Shown: positions 49,450-58,954, counted from the stretch's first letter. The stretch is 64,000 nt of DNA from Planctomycetota bacterium (GCA_013816485.1 JACDEI010000008.1:57277-121276); one strand, 5' to 3'. The notes: generated by a model from the sequence alone, not told the origin. Translations and numbers: made by a program.

Positions 49450-50937
49450 TTACCACAGCGTCCTCAACTCCACCCGCGGATAGAAGAAGCCCAGGATGTT
49501 CTTCGCCACCCAACCCTGCCTGGCCATCTCCCACGCGCTGATCTGGCTCATGCCCACGCCGTGACCCCAACCAAAGCAGGTGATTTGCCAGTTCTTGGTC
49601 AGGTTGTCCTCCGGCGAGTTCACCCGCTTCGGGCTTTCCAGGCTCCACAGGGTCGAGCGCAGACGCCCAGGACCCATGGCCATGCGGAAGAGATGCGCCG
49701 GCAGTTCGATCGGATCGCCGAGGGTGTGGTGGATGACCACGGTCTCGACGCGGTTGCTGGCCGGGCTGCGCCGACCGACGCGCAGATCCTTGATGAAACC
49801 GAGTTGTTCCAGGCGTGGATCCTTGGTGCGTTCCGCCAGCTTGCGCAGCTCCTGACGAATCATCCCAGGCGTGATGACCTCGGTGGTCTGCCAATGCGTG
49901 ACGGCCTTGCCCAGGCCTACGGCACCCGGCTGGCAATACGGATCTGGTTGCGCCGGCATGATGCCGGGAGACAGGACGCGGCCCTGCGCATCACGGTAAT
50001 CGGGAAACACCGTATCGAGCGCTGCGGTATGGCCACCTGAGCTGGCGCAGAATAATGGTGCAAACGGGAACGATCCCTGCGGCAGGTCGGTGTAGGTGAC
50101 GATGCCGCGCGTCTCGACCACCGAACGCGCGATGATCGGCGGACCATTGCCGGTGCCGCGGTAATCCTGGTCGTCGACGCCATCGACCACGTCGAAGTGA
50201 CGGTTCGCCACGCGCGCCGCCCAGGCCTTGGCGTAACCATAGGAACGGCTGGCGATCGCCTGCGCCTTGAGCGCTTCGAAAGGGAACCCGGAAGACATCT
50301 CCACCGCCACCACGCCTTCGACGTAGGCTTCGATCGGCAGACAGTTGACCACCATCACATCCTTGGCGCTCGACCACGTGATCTCGACCGAGCCACGGTA
50401 GCGCCGGCCCTGAAGCCCGAATACCGCATCGTTGTCTCTCGCCTCGAACGAGGTCGGATCACGGCGCGCCGGTGAGAGCGCGGCATCATCCGCCGCCGGC
50501 GCGGTGGTCTGTGGTTGGATCACCACTCGCGACACGTCCCAGCGGACCTCCCGTCCACCGGTGCCCCATTCGCGACTCGACAGCACCAGACCCTCGCTGA
50601 CATCGGTGAGCACCATCAGGCGCGAACCGGCCGGCAAGACGAGGTGGTGTTCGGGGCTGTCCGGCCGGTTCGACGTCACCACCGACACCGGCTGGAAGAT
50701 CGTCAGGTCGACCGACTCGTGGACCGGTTTGGCCTCCGAGGCCTCCTTGCCAGCGATGTAGCGGTTGGCGATCAGCACCCGGATGCCGGGATCCTGACCG
50801 GTGCCCAGACGGAGCGGACCGATGCCACTGGCGCGATCGTCCTGCATCAGACCGATCACTAGGCTGCTGCCGAAAAAGGTCAGTAGACCAAGCAACAGCA
50901 GCGCGCGGATCCAGGCGATGATGAGGTCGAGGTTCAT
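49450..50937 (-). CDS. SpoIID/LytB-domain cell-wall protein
   Basis: 495 residues with an N-terminal membrane helix (ALLLLGLLTFFGSSLVIGLM). The SpoIID domain covers about residues 190-480: VVNCLPIEAYVEGVVAVEMS, ALKAQAIASRSYGYAKAWAA, LFCASSGGHTA and the C-terminal CFGWGHGVGMSQISAWEMA. SpoIID-type proteins are lytic transglycosylases that act on denuded glycan. In a non-sporulating bacterium this would serve cell-wall remodelling. It is the first gene of the group SpoIID - tgt - rnhA. Confidence 0.88.
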   Translation of the reverse strand: MNLDLIIAWIRALLLLGLLTFFGSSLVIGLMQDDRASGIGPLRLGTGQDPGIRVLIANRYIAGKEASEAKPVHESVDLTIFQPVSVVTSNRPDSPEHHLVLPAGSRLMVLTDVSEGLVLSSREWGTGGREVRWDVSRVVIQPQTTAPAADDAALSPARRDPTSFEARDNDAVFGLQGRRYRGSVEITWSSAKDVMVVNCLPIEAYVEGVVAVEMSSGFPFEALKAQAIASRSYGYAKAWAARVANRHFDVVDGVDDQDYRGTGNGPPIIARSVVETRGIVTYTDLPQGSFPFAPLFCASSGGHTAALDTVFPDYRDAQGRVLSPGIMPAQPDPYCQPGAVGLGKAVTHWQTTEVITPGMIRQELRKLAERTKDPRLEQLGFIKDLRVGRRSPASNRVETVVIHHTLGDPIELPAHLFRMAMGPGRLRSTLWSLESPKRVNSPEDNLTKNWQITCFGWGHGVGMSQISAWEMARQGWVAKNILGFFYPRVELRTLW

Positions 50938-50982
50938 GCCAGGGAGAGAACCTAGGATGCCGATGGCGACAGGCTAGAGGGG

Positions 50983-51068
50983 CGTCCGATGTCCGATGTT
51001 CGATGTCCGATGTCCGATGTCCGATGTCGAAGGCATGACATCGGACATCGGACATCGGACATCGGACG
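50983..51068. repeat. Hairpin with 7-nt GTCCGAT arms
   Basis: Left arm 50983-51029 carries six GTCCGAT-type units (one GTTCGAT) and right arm 51036-51068 has four to five complementary units; the loop is about 7 nt. It lies in the divergent gap between the SpoIID gene and rnz, 41 nt before the rnz start. It belongs to the same unit family as the hairpin inside the ATP synthase operon. Confidence 0.9.
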
Positions 51069-51109
51069 CCCCACCTCCCGCCCGGCTTGGTCATCCACAA
51101 CCAGGGCCT

Positions 51110-52066
51110 ATGCTAGAAGCTGTGAAAATCACCTTCCTCGGCACCTCCTCCGGCACGCCCACCCGCACCCGCAACGTCACCGCCCAGGCGCTGACGTTCG
51201 ACAACGGCGCGGTATGGCTGCTCGACTGCGGCGAAGCGACCCAGCACCAGGTGATGAAAGCCGGGCTCAAGGCCGGACGCATCGAACGCATCTTGATCAC
51301 GCACCTGCACGGCGACCACTGCTATGGTCTGCCTGGGATGCTTGCCTGCATGGCGATCCAGGGCCGCACCGACCAAGTGCAGATTGTCGGCCCCGTCGGT
51401 CTACGTGAGATGGTCGAGACCGTGCTGCGCCTGAGCGACCACATCCCGACCTTCCCCATCGACTGGGTCGAGGTCGACGGCCACCGCACACTCGGCGCGC
51501 TGTCGCACTGGTCGGTCAGCAGTCATGCGATCCGCCACCGCGTCACCTGCTATGGCTACGTGCTGCGCGAATCACCGCGACCGGGACGCTTCCATCCGGA
51601 CCGCGCCCGAGCGCTCGACATCCCCGAAGGTCCGCTTTACCGCCAGTTGCAGAACGATCAGCCAGTGACGCTGGCTGACGGACGCACCATCGCGCCGGCC
51701 GAGGTCTGCGACCCGCCGCGCCCAGGACGCAAGGTGGTCCTGCTCGGCGACACCCAGGACGCCAGCGGCATCGCCGCCGCCGCACACGGCTGCGACCTGC
51801 TGGTGCACGAAGCGACCTACGAAGCCGAACGCACCGCCAAGGCCGAGCAGTGGGGCCACAGCACCAGCGCGATGGCCGGTGATTTCGCCAAGCGCGTCGG
51901 CGCGAAACATCTGATCATCACCCATTTCAGTTCGCGTTACACCGACCACGAAGCCGAGCGCGGCGTCGACCAATTGCTGGCGGAGACGCAGGCGCAGTGC
52001 CCAGGGACGCTGGTGCTAGCGGCGGATGATCTGTGGTCGTTCGTCGTGCCGTTTGCAGACGCCTAG
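51110..52066 (+). CDS. rnz: Ribonuclease Z (metallo-beta-lactamase fold)
   Basis: 318 residues with the family motifs in order: KITFLGTSSGTPTRTRNVTA, LDCGEATQHQVM, LITHLHGDHCYGLPGML (the HxHxDH zinc site), LLGDTQDASGI (Asp) and LIITHFSSRYTD (His). It cuts the 3' trailer from tRNA precursors and has the tRNase Z-type length. ATG 51110 with AGGG upstream starts just past the hairpin; the open frame back to 50996 is repeat. purD follows. Confidence 0.94.
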   Translation: MLEAVKITFLGTSSGTPTRTRNVTAQALTFDNGAVWLLDCGEATQHQVMKAGLKAGRIERILITHLHGDHCYGLPGMLACMAIQGRTDQVQIVGPVGLREMVETVLRLSDHIPTFPIDWVEVDGHRTLGALSHWSVSSHAIRHRVTCYGYVLRESPRPGRFHPDRARALDIPEGPLYRQLQNDQPVTLADGRTIAPAEVCDPPRPGRKVVLLGDTQDASGIAAAAHGCDLLVHEATYEAERTAKAEQWGHSTSAMAGDFAKRVGAKHLIITHFSSRYTDHEAERGVDQLLAETQAQCPGTLVLAADDLWSFVVPFADA

Positions 52067-52075
52067 GTCGGAACA

Positions 52076-52190
52076 CGAAAGGTCCGAAGGGTACGAACGG
52101 TCCGAGGGATACGAAGGGTACGAAGGGTACGAACGGTCCGGCAGCCAGCGTTCGACCCTTCGTACCCCTCGGACCGTTCGTACCTTTCGC
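52076..52190. repeat. Hairpin with 9-nt GGTACGAAG/GGTCCGAAG arms
   Basis: Left arm 52076-52140 contains seven 9-nt units of the GGTCCGAAG/GGTACGAAC type, and right arm about 52151-52190 holds the complementary CTTCGTACC-type units in a shorter array. It fills the gap between rnz and purD. The same units build the five-copy array before pyrE. Confidence 0.9.
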
Positions 52191-52266
52191 ACGGCGAGCG
52201 CAGCGAGCCATACCCCGATTGCGCCCAACAACACCGCCCTACTCTGCGTCCCCCTGAGGTGAATCC

Positions 52267-53550
52267 GTGAAGATACTGGTCGTTGGCAATGGTGGGCGTG
52301 AGCACGCCCTGGCGTGGAAACTCAAGCAGAGCCCGCGCGTCGAGCAGCTCTTTATCGCCCCAGGCAATCCTGGGACGGCGACCCTCGGCACCAACGTGCC
52401 GATCAAGTCGGATGACATCGAGAAGCTCGCTCAGTTTGCGGTCGAACAGAAGATCGACCTGACCGTCGTCGGCCCGGAGATCCCCCTCACGATCGGCATT
52501 ATCGACGAGTTCAATCGCCGTGGCCTGCGCGCCTGGGGTCCGTCGAAGGCCGCTGCGCAGCTCGAAGGCAGCAAAGTGGCGATGAAGGAGTTCCTTCGCC
52601 GCCACAACATTCCGACCGCGCAGTTCAAGATCTTCAACAAGATCGCCGACGCCAAGGCCTACATCACCGAGGTCGATGGTCCGTTGGTGGTGAAGTGCGA
52701 CGGCCTGGCCGCCGGCAAGGGCGTGACCGTGGCGAAGAACGCCGCCGAGGCGCACGACGCCGTCGAACGCATCATGGTCAAACACGAGTTCGGTGCCGCC
52801 GCTGGCAAACACGTGGTGATCGAAGAGACGTTGCGTGGTGAAGAGATCTCGGTCTTCGCTTTCTGCGACGGCCGCAACGCCGTGCTGCTCGACTACGTGC
52901 AGGACCACAAACAAGTGTTCGACGGCGACGAAGGCCCCAACACCGGCGGCATGGGCACGTTCTCGCCCGTGCCCGGGTTGATGAAGCCACGCGACGAAGA
53001 CGAAATGGTCCGGCGCATCCTTTACCCGACCATGGCTGGCCTGCTCAAAGAAGGCCGCCCGTACATCGGCGTGCTCTACATGGGCCTGATGATCACCGAC
53101 TCCGGCCCCAAGGTCATCGAGTACAACGTGCGCTTCGGCGATCCCGAGTGCCAGACGCTGATGCTGCGCCTCGCCAGCGATCTCCCAGGCGTACTCGAAG
53201 CATGCATCGACGGAAAACTCGATCAGGTCGAACTGGAATGGGATGCGCGCACCGCGGTGTGCGTGACCATGGCCAGTGGCGGTTATCCTGGAAAATACCC
53301 GAGCGATCTGCCGATCAGCGGGCTCGACAGCGCCCAGGCGCAGAACGCCACGGTGTTCCACGCCGGCACCCGCGACAAGAACGGCATGGTGGTCACCGCC
53401 GGTGGCCGCGTATTGTCGGTGTGTGCGCTCGGCACCGATCTGGATGCCGCGCGCACGGTGGCCTACACCGCTTGCGACGCGATCCGTTTCGACGGCAAAC
53501 ATTTCCGCAAGGACATCGGCAAGCGGCGTGAGGCGCGGAAGGCGAAATGA
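52267..53550 (+). CDS. purD: Phosphoribosylamine-glycine ligase
   Basis: 427 residues matching GARS: MKILVVGNGGREHALAWKL, VGPEIPLTIGI, VKCDGLAAGKGV (ATP-grasp), PNTGGMGTFSPVPG and YNVRFGDPECQTLMLRL. It makes glycinamide ribonucleotide in purine synthesis. The start is a GTG at 52267 with GAGG seven bases upstream. No other purine genes are nearby. Confidence 0.96.
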   Translation: MKILVVGNGGREHALAWKLKQSPRVEQLFIAPGNPGTATLGTNVPIKSDDIEKLAQFAVEQKIDLTVVGPEIPLTIGIIDEFNRRGLRAWGPSKAAAQLEGSKVAMKEFLRRHNIPTAQFKIFNKIADAKAYITEVDGPLVVKCDGLAAGKGVTVAKNAAEAHDAVERIMVKHEFGAAAGKHVVIEETLRGEEISVFAFCDGRNAVLLDYVQDHKQVFDGDEGPNTGGMGTFSPVPGLMKPRDEDEMVRRILYPTMAGLLKEGRPYIGVLYMGLMITDSGPKVIEYNVRFGDPECQTLMLRLASDLPGVLEACIDGKLDQVELEWDARTAVCVTMASGGYPGKYPSDLPISGLDSAQAQNATVFHAGTRDKNGMVVTAGGRVLSVCALGTDLDAARTVAYTACDAIRFDGKHFRKDIGKRREARKAK

Positions 53551-53552
53551 AC

Positions 53553-53658
53553 GGGGTCCGGGGTACGGGGTCCGGGGTCCGGGGTCCACGTATTGCTACG
53601 TGGGCCGGTGATCATTCGTGGCTGTTCGACTCCGGACTCCGGACTCCGGACTCCGGAC
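53553..53658. repeat. Hairpin, 7-nt unit family GGGGTCC/GGACTCC
   Basis: Left arm 53553-53588 (GGGGTCC units, one GGGGTAC) and right arm 53629-53658 (GGACTCC units) pair with one G-U wobble per unit in plus-strand RNA, which is the direction of both neighbours. A small perfect hairpin (CCACGTA...TACGTGG) lies at the start of the loop. It is the twin of the hairpin at 3981. Confidence 0.88.
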
Positions 53659-53680
53659 ACGTCGCCAGGACGTCCTGCTC

Positions 53681-54718
53681 ATGATGATTTTATGCGTCTG
53701 CACCGGCAATACCTGCCGTAGCCCGATGCTCGCCACGCTCCTACGCGGTCTGGTCGCGCAGCGTGGCATCGAGGTGCAGGTGACGAGCGCGGGTACCGGT
53801 GCCGGTGATGGCGAGCCGGCGACGCCACAAGCGGTGTCGACCATGGCGGGTTTCGGACTCGACCTGCGTGGTCACCGCAGCCGCCACGTCAACAGCGTCG
53901 ATCTTTCTACGTTCGATCATGTCCTGTGCATGACCTCCAGCCACGCGGCCTACATCCGCAGCCTGGGCGTGCCGGCCAGTCGCATCCAGGTGGTAAACGC
54001 CGAGCAAGGTGGAGTACCCGATCCCTTCGGCGGCACCTTGGCCGACTACGAACTGTGCGCGCGCACGCTCGAACCTTTCGCCGTCGGCATTGTCGGCAAT
54101 CTGATGCCAACCCCGCCCGCGGTGACCGACATGCCGACGCCTGACCTCATCGCCCGTGCGCAGGCCGCGCTCGACGCGGCGCATGCTGCCGAACCAAATC
54201 CACCCGCCGGAAAACCGAGCGAACTCGCGTATGCCGGACATGTCGAGCAATGGATCGTTCGCCTGATCGAACAACCCTCGCTCGCCCTGCGCCTCGCCGC
54301 GCGCGCGCAACATCTCGAACGTTGGGCCATCCCGCGCACGTCCTACCCGATGGACAAACCCGGCTACCTGACTTGGCGCAAGACCGTACACAAACGCCAA
54401 GGTGAACGCGCGAAGGAGATCCTGCTCGCAGCCGGCATGGATGCGATCACCAGCGAACGTGTCGGCGTCCTGGTGGCAAAGGCCGCACCGAAGGGCGACG
54501 CCGAAGCGCAGGCGCTCGAAGACGCCGCCTGCCTGACCTTCCTTGCCACTGAGCTCGGCGATTTCGCCAGCCACCACCCGGACTACACGCGCGACAAGTT
54601 CATCGACATCATCCGCAAGACCTGGCGCAAGATGAGCCCGCGCGGCCATCAGCTCGCCCTTACCATCCCCTTGTCGGATGGGCTCAAAGAATTGGTAAAA
54701 GCCGCGGTTGCGGGCTAA
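53681..54718 (+). CDS. Low-molecular-weight protein-tyrosine phosphatase fused to DUF4202
   Basis: 345 residues. The N-terminal part (1-145) is an LMW phosphatase/arsenate-reductase fold: CTGNTCRSPML with nucleophile Cys7 and Arg13 (CX5R), MTSSHAAYIRSLG, and VPDPFGGTLADYELC with the general-acid Asp. The C-terminal part (about 150-342) matches DUF4202: RLAARAQHLERWAIPRTSYP, MDKPGYLTWRKTVHKRQGER, LEDAACLTFLATELGDFA and RKTWRKMSPRGHQLAL. DUF4202 is of unknown function. I know of these only as separate proteins. The frame is continuous with no sign of error. The alternative ATG 53684 differs by one residue. Confidence 0.88.
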   Translation: MMILCVCTGNTCRSPMLATLLRGLVAQRGIEVQVTSAGTGAGDGEPATPQAVSTMAGFGLDLRGHRSRHVNSVDLSTFDHVLCMTSSHAAYIRSLGVPASRIQVVNAEQGGVPDPFGGTLADYELCARTLEPFAVGIVGNLMPTPPAVTDMPTPDLIARAQAALDAAHAAEPNPPAGKPSELAYAGHVEQWIVRLIEQPSLALRLAARAQHLERWAIPRTSYPMDKPGYLTWRKTVHKRQGERAKEILLAAGMDAITSERVGVLVAKAAPKGDAEAQALEDAACLTFLATELGDFASHHPDYTRDKFIDIIRKTWRKMSPRGHQLALTIPLSDGLKELVKAAVAG

Positions 54719-54819
54719 CGAATCCAGCTGCGGGCTATTCCTGGCTGATGGGCCACCGAGCCTCTCGAAGCCACTTGAACAATTCTAATGGGACGCCATC
54801 GTTCGCGCCTCTTGGTTAG

Positions 54820-54906
54820 GGCCGGCTGGCGGAATTGGCAGACGCGGTGGATTCAAAATCCACTTTCCTCACGGAATTCGGGGTTCGAGTCCCCGGCTGG
54901 CTACCA
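54820..54906 (+). tRNA. tRNA-Leu (anticodon CAA)
   Basis: An 87-nt gene with the long variable arm of leucine tRNAs. The acceptor stem GGCCGGC pairs with GCTGGCT (two G-U pairs), D arm TGGCGGAATTGGCAGACGC, anticodon stem-loop GTGGA-TTCAAAA-TCCAC with anticodon CAA (reads UUG), T arm CGGGG-TTCGAGT-CCCCG, and an encoded CCA end at 54904-54906. A strong terminator hairpin follows at once. Confidence 0.95.
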
Positions 54907-54911
54907 GATAA

Positions 54912-54956
54912 AAACGACACGGGCTGATGGATGATCTCCATCAGCCCGTGTCGTTT
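54912..54956. terminator. 20-bp terminator hairpin after the tRNA
   Basis: AAACGACACGGGCTGATGGA (54912-54931) pairs perfectly with 54937-54956 around a 5-nt loop, with A-rich and T-rich flanks that give an intrinsic terminator in both directions. It separates the tRNA from the converging DUF1552 gene. Confidence 0.9.
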
Positions 54957-54960
54957 CTGG

Positions 54961-55004
54961 CATCAGCGGCATCAGCGGCACCAGCGGCATCAGTGATCAA
55001 GCGA
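54961..55004. repeat. Short 9-nt and 8-nt tandem repeats
   Basis: Four copies of CATCAGCGG (one CACCAGCGG, one partial) followed by two of GATCAAGC fill the space between the terminator and the DUF1552 stop. There is no opposing arm, so this is a plain tandem repeat without a hairpin. Confidence 0.75.
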
Positions 55005-56309
55005 TCAAGCCAAGTCGAGACCGTTCATCGTCCCCGTCGAACTGGCAAAGCGATCAAGCGGAATCCCCAGACGTTGCAGCAATGACACGTGCAGGTTGGT
55101 CAGCGGGTAGTTGTTCTTGCGGTCGAACGCCAAATGGCCGACGTGTTTGAAGCCGCCGCCGGCGAGCAGCACCGGCAGGTTATCGTTCGCGTGCGAATTG
55201 GCGCTGCCCATGTTGGTGCCGTAGAGCACGGCGGTGCGGTCGAGCAGCGTCGCGCCCCCCTGTTGAACTGAGTGGAGGCCGGAAAGGAACGTGTTCAGTT
55301 CGCGGAACTGCGCTTCCTCAACCTTACGCAGTTCGGCCACGACGTTCTCGCGGTTGCCGTGATGGCTCATCTCGTGGACGTTTGAATTGACACCACCGAT
55401 CTCGCGCGGGGTCGTTGAGGTTGGGTTGACCATGAACGAGACCACGCGGGTGGAGTCGGTTTCCAAGGCCAAACGAGTGAGCGCGTACATCACTTTGCTG
55501 TGGGTGATGAGCTTGTTGTGGTCATTCACCTCCTCCGGCTTCTTCGCCTCGGTCTTTGGCTTCGGGCGATCGACCCAGTTCTCGGCAGCGGCCAGACGCT
55601 GTTCCAGGTCGCGGATTGCGGTGAAGTATTGGTCGAGCATGTGCTTGTCTTCCGCACCGAGGCCACCTTCGAGCGCCTTGCTGCGCACGCGTAGTGAATC
55701 CAGCAGGCTGCGATCCTGCTTCAGACGTTCGCGTGCGGCGAGTTTGGCCTCGGGCGTGTCCTCGATGAACAAGCGTTGGTAGAGTTGCACCGGACTGCGG
55801 ATCGGCGGGATCATCGCACCGCTTCTGGTATACGAGATGCTGGAGTTCTCCGAACCGGCCATCAGCACCAGCGACGAGAAACGGGTGTCGCCGCCGATAC
55901 GCTCTGCCATCACCTGATCGAGCGACACGGTATTGCGGAACGAGGCGCGGCTGGCGCCTGGGGCGGCGGTGAGGAAGCAACGTTCCGACGCATGGCCGCC
56001 GTCGACGCCTGGGAGCGATACGCCGGAAAACACCGTCGTCTGAGCACGGTGGTCCTTCAGCAAGTCGAGGTAGGGCGTGCTCTCGTAGTCTTTGCCCGCT
56101 TGCTTGGGAACGAAGAAGTCCGGCATGATGCCCTGATTGGTGAGGATGCCGACGAACCGCCGCGGCGGTTGTGCTGCCGCCTGATCAGCGGCGGAGGCCA
56201 ACGCGGGGCACATCGCAGTGAGCCATGGCAGGGCCAGCGCGACACCACCTGCTTTGAGCAGCGTGCGGCGAGAAAGTGCGGAGCGGAGGATGGGCGTGGG
56301 GAAGTTCAT
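55005..56309 (-). CDS. Tat-exported DUF1552 protein
   Basis: 434 residues beginning MNFPTPILRSALSRRTLLKA, a twin-arginine signal (SRRTLLK plus the hydrophobic GGVALALPWLTAM). The body follows DUF1552: FVGILTNQGIMPDFFVP, VFSGVSLPGVDGGHASERCF, SLDQVMAERIG, VVSFMVNPTSTTPREIGGVN, VHEMSHHG and LYGTNMGSANSHANDNLPVL. The family is an uncharacterised alkaline-phosphatase-like group that always accompanies DUF1592-type cytochromes in planctomycetes. It follows that gene here with 8 nt between them. ATG 56309 was preferred to a GTG at 56321. Confidence 0.93.
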   Translation of the reverse strand: MNFPTPILRSALSRRTLLKAGGVALALPWLTAMCPALASAADQAAAQPPRRFVGILTNQGIMPDFFVPKQAGKDYESTPYLDLLKDHRAQTTVFSGVSLPGVDGGHASERCFLTAAPGASRASFRNTVSLDQVMAERIGGDTRFSSLVLMAGSENSSISYTRSGAMIPPIRSPVQLYQRLFIEDTPEAKLAARERLKQDRSLLDSLRVRSKALEGGLGAEDKHMLDQYFTAIRDLEQRLAAAENWVDRPKPKTEAKKPEEVNDHNKLITHSKVMYALTRLALETDSTRVVSFMVNPTSTTPREIGGVNSNVHEMSHHGNRENVVAELRKVEEAQFRELNTFLSGLHSVQQGGATLLDRTAVLYGTNMGSANSHANDNLPVLLAGGGFKHVGHLAFDRKNNYPLTNLHVSLLQRLGIPLDRFASSTGTMNGLDLA

Positions 56310-56317
56310 GGGGTCTT

Positions 56318-58954
56318 TCACTTCGTACGGAACAGGTCGCTCTGGATGGTCTCAAGGATCAGCGTGCGCACGCCGTAGCCCTTGGCCTTGGCTTTGCCGA
56401 TGATCGCGTCGACTGCGGCGCGATCGGCGAAGGACACTTCGGCACCGGTGGCGTAGGTCACCAGATGGCCGACGAAGGCGCGCGCCAGCTTGTCGGGTTC
56501 GGCAATCAGCAGCGCACGGAGTGCGTCGACATCGGCAAACGGCCGACCATCGGGCATGACGCCAGCACAGTCGACTGGTAGCTCGAAGTGGTAACCGATG
56601 TGATGGCCATTGACGATTTTCTGTTCCTCGTGTGGACCTTTGACTCCGACGGCACGATACTTGTTGCGCCACTCACCGGTGACGTCGTAACTCTCCAAGG
56701 CGAAACCGTAGCCATCCATCTTCACGTGGCAGGAGTTGCAGGTGTCGTTGCGGCGGTGTTTTTCCAACTGCTCACGTACGGTGGTGGCGCCGCGCACGTC
56801 CGGTTCGATCGCGCCGGCATCAGCAGGCGGCGGTGAGGGCACGATGCCGAGGATGCGCTCCATCACGAACGCGCCGCGTTTCACCGGCGAGGTCGTGGTG
56901 CCGGCTGCGGTGACCTTGAGCACGGCGGCCTGCGTCAATACGCCACCACGTTTGCTGCCGGCAGGTAAGGGTACCTTGCGCATGTCCCAGCCTTTGACGC
57001 CATCAATCCCGTAGTGACGCGCGAGCGGCTCGTTGAGCATGGCGAAATCGGACTTCACCACATTGGTGATTGGCAGATCGCTCTTCACCAACTCGGCGAA
57101 GAAGGCGTGCGACTCCAGCACCATCGCTTCCTGTAACCAGGGCATGAACTCGGGGTAGAGTTTCTTGTCCGGCTGGGTGGCGTTGATCTCGCGCAGCGAC
57201 AACCACTGGCCCAGAAAGTTTTCGACGAAGCGCTGACCTTTCGCGTCCTTCAGCAGACGTTCGCTGTGGGCGCGCAGCACGTCGGGCTTGAGCAGGTCGC
57301 CCTTGTCCGCCGCCGCGGACAAGGCGTCATCCGGCACCGAGTTCCACAGGAAGGTCGCCAAGCGCGCGGCCAACGTGTGGGCACTGAGCTTCCCGGGCGT
57401 TTCGCGCAGGAGCAGGAACTCCGGCGCTGTGAGGATGCCGCGGTAGGCGGACAACATCGCGTCCTGGAACGCTACGCCGGCATCGAGGCGCGTCTTCACC
57501 GTCGCGACGTACGATGACACGTCGCCTGCACTCACCGGCCGACGGAAGGCGCGACGCGCGAAGGTCAGTAGCAGTTTCTCCGCATCTGCCAGCGGCGCGC
57601 TGGTGGCGACGTAGACCTTCTGACGTTTGTCGCCGCGTTCGCCGTAAGGATCTTTGGGATACGACCAGGGATTACCCTGCGGCCAAGTCTGCTGCATCGG
57701 CAAAGGGACGCCGGATTCCTTGCTCCATTCCTTCACTTGCAGGTCGCCGAACAACGCGCGATGACCGGCAGGCGGCCACTGGTCGATGATCGGACCTTCG
57801 ATCTCCAGCCATTCGATGGCGATGCCGGGCGCGGGAACTTTCGGTCCTTTGAGACCGTCATCTTTTCGCGCAAAGTCGCGGATGTTCTCACACGACGACA
57901 GAACGATACGAAGGTTGTCGTCGGTGCCGTGGGTCATGCCGCCGCCGCGTTCGATCCATGCGGTGATCTCGGTCTCGCCAGCTTTGTTCGGCGGCAGGCC
58001 GACGGTGCCGTAGTGGATGTTCTTGCTGTAGATGCCCCACGACAGCGCACCGCCGCGCTCGGTCGGCTGCACTTGTTTGCCGTCCCAGTGGAAGCTGTAA
58101 CCGGAGGCGCGGAGCTTATAGAAGCCGGTAAAGAACGCCTTAATGTTGGATATGGAACAGCGGTAGTCGGCATCCTCGTTGCGGAACAGACCGAGCGCGT
58201 TGGCGTGCGGTTCATCGTCGCGGACCGAATACGGATTGGGAGCAACGAAGGTGTCGTCCTGCTTAAGACCGATCAGGCCAATGCCGATGCGACTCTCGAC
58301 CGACAGGCCGACAAAGCCTTCGCACTCCTTGCCGTCCTTGTGGGAGAGATCCCACAGCCGGTAGCGGTGCTTGCCCTGCGGTGGTTTCTCCGTCAGCGGG
58401 CAGAGCGCGGCGTCGAGCGCCTTGTCCACCGCCGCGAGGTAGGCCTCGAGGTGGATGAAGGAGAAGTCGAGCGCGTGGGCGAGACGGTCGAAGCCGTGCG
58501 ATTTGCCGTCCTCCGGCAGCGAGTCCTTGAGCGACAGCGCCGGCATGCCGAGCAGATCGCGCACACTCCACTCGAACTCAACGCGGCTCAGGCGGCGCAG
58601 CGGCGTGCGGCCATGGGCCTTCTGCTCCGCCACGTCGGCGGCGATCAGGCGCTTTGCCAGCCCGCCCGTCATCGTCGTGACGGCGGACGGTTCGGGGCGC
58701 TCCTTCTTTTTGGCCGGCGGCATCTCGCCGTCATGCACGCGATCGTGGATTTTCACCCACAGCGCTTGGTTGTCGGGATTCTGCATGTCCCACTTCAGCG
58801 CGGTCAGGTCGAGCCCCGCCTTGTGCACGTCCGCATCGTGGCATTCGTAGCAGTTGTTCTTGAAGAACGAGGCTTCGGGCAGATCGGCTGCTGGCAACGT
58901 GACCGCGGCACTGCCGAGTAGAGCGACGAAGGAGAGACGAGGTACGAGGGACAT
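56318..58954 (-). CDS. Planctomycete cytochrome-like protein (DUF1587/1592/1588/1585)
   Basis: 878 residues: signal peptide (MSLVPRLSFVALLGSAAVTL), an N-terminal haem site NNCYECHDADVHKAGLDL, DUF1587 (TPLRRLSRVEFEWSVRDLLG), a carbohydrate-binding-like middle part (DGKECEGFVGLSVESRIGIG), DUF1592 (LLLTFARRAFRRPVSAGDVS, RGILTAPEFLLLRE), DUF1588 (QAAVLKVTAAGTTTSPVKRG) with a second haem site DTCNSCHVKMDG, and DUF1585 at the end. It is probably a periplasmic c-type cytochrome linked to polysaccharide or alcohol oxidation. ATG 58954 begins the signal peptide; the frame runs on to 59074. Confidence 0.93.
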   Translation of the reverse strand: MSLVPRLSFVALLGSAAVTLPAADLPEASFFKNNCYECHDADVHKAGLDLTALKWDMQNPDNQALWVKIHDRVHDGEMPPAKKKERPEPSAVTTMTGGLAKRLIAADVAEQKAHGRTPLRRLSRVEFEWSVRDLLGMPALSLKDSLPEDGKSHGFDRLAHALDFSFIHLEAYLAAVDKALDAALCPLTEKPPQGKHRYRLWDLSHKDGKECEGFVGLSVESRIGIGLIGLKQDDTFVAPNPYSVRDDEPHANALGLFRNEDADYRCSISNIKAFFTGFYKLRASGYSFHWDGKQVQPTERGGALSWGIYSKNIHYGTVGLPPNKAGETEITAWIERGGGMTHGTDDNLRIVLSSCENIRDFARKDDGLKGPKVPAPGIAIEWLEIEGPIIDQWPPAGHRALFGDLQVKEWSKESGVPLPMQQTWPQGNPWSYPKDPYGERGDKRQKVYVATSAPLADAEKLLLTFARRAFRRPVSAGDVSSYVATVKTRLDAGVAFQDAMLSAYRGILTAPEFLLLRETPGKLSAHTLAARLATFLWNSVPDDALSAAADKGDLLKPDVLRAHSERLLKDAKGQRFVENFLGQWLSLREINATQPDKKLYPEFMPWLQEAMVLESHAFFAELVKSDLPITNVVKSDFAMLNEPLARHYGIDGVKGWDMRKVPLPAGSKRGGVLTQAAVLKVTAAGTTTSPVKRGAFVMERILGIVPSPPPADAGAIEPDVRGATTVREQLEKHRRNDTCNSCHVKMDGYGFALESYDVTGEWRNKYRAVGVKGPHEEQKIVNGHHIGYHFELPVDCAGVMPDGRPFADVDALRALLIAEPDKLARAFVGHLVTYATGAEVSFADRAAVDAIIGKAKAKGYGVRTLILETIQSDLFRTK

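Noticed and set aside
52063..53589. 508-codon minus-strand frame opposite purD
   Set aside because: It is antisense to a complete purD and partly made of translated hairpin repeat.
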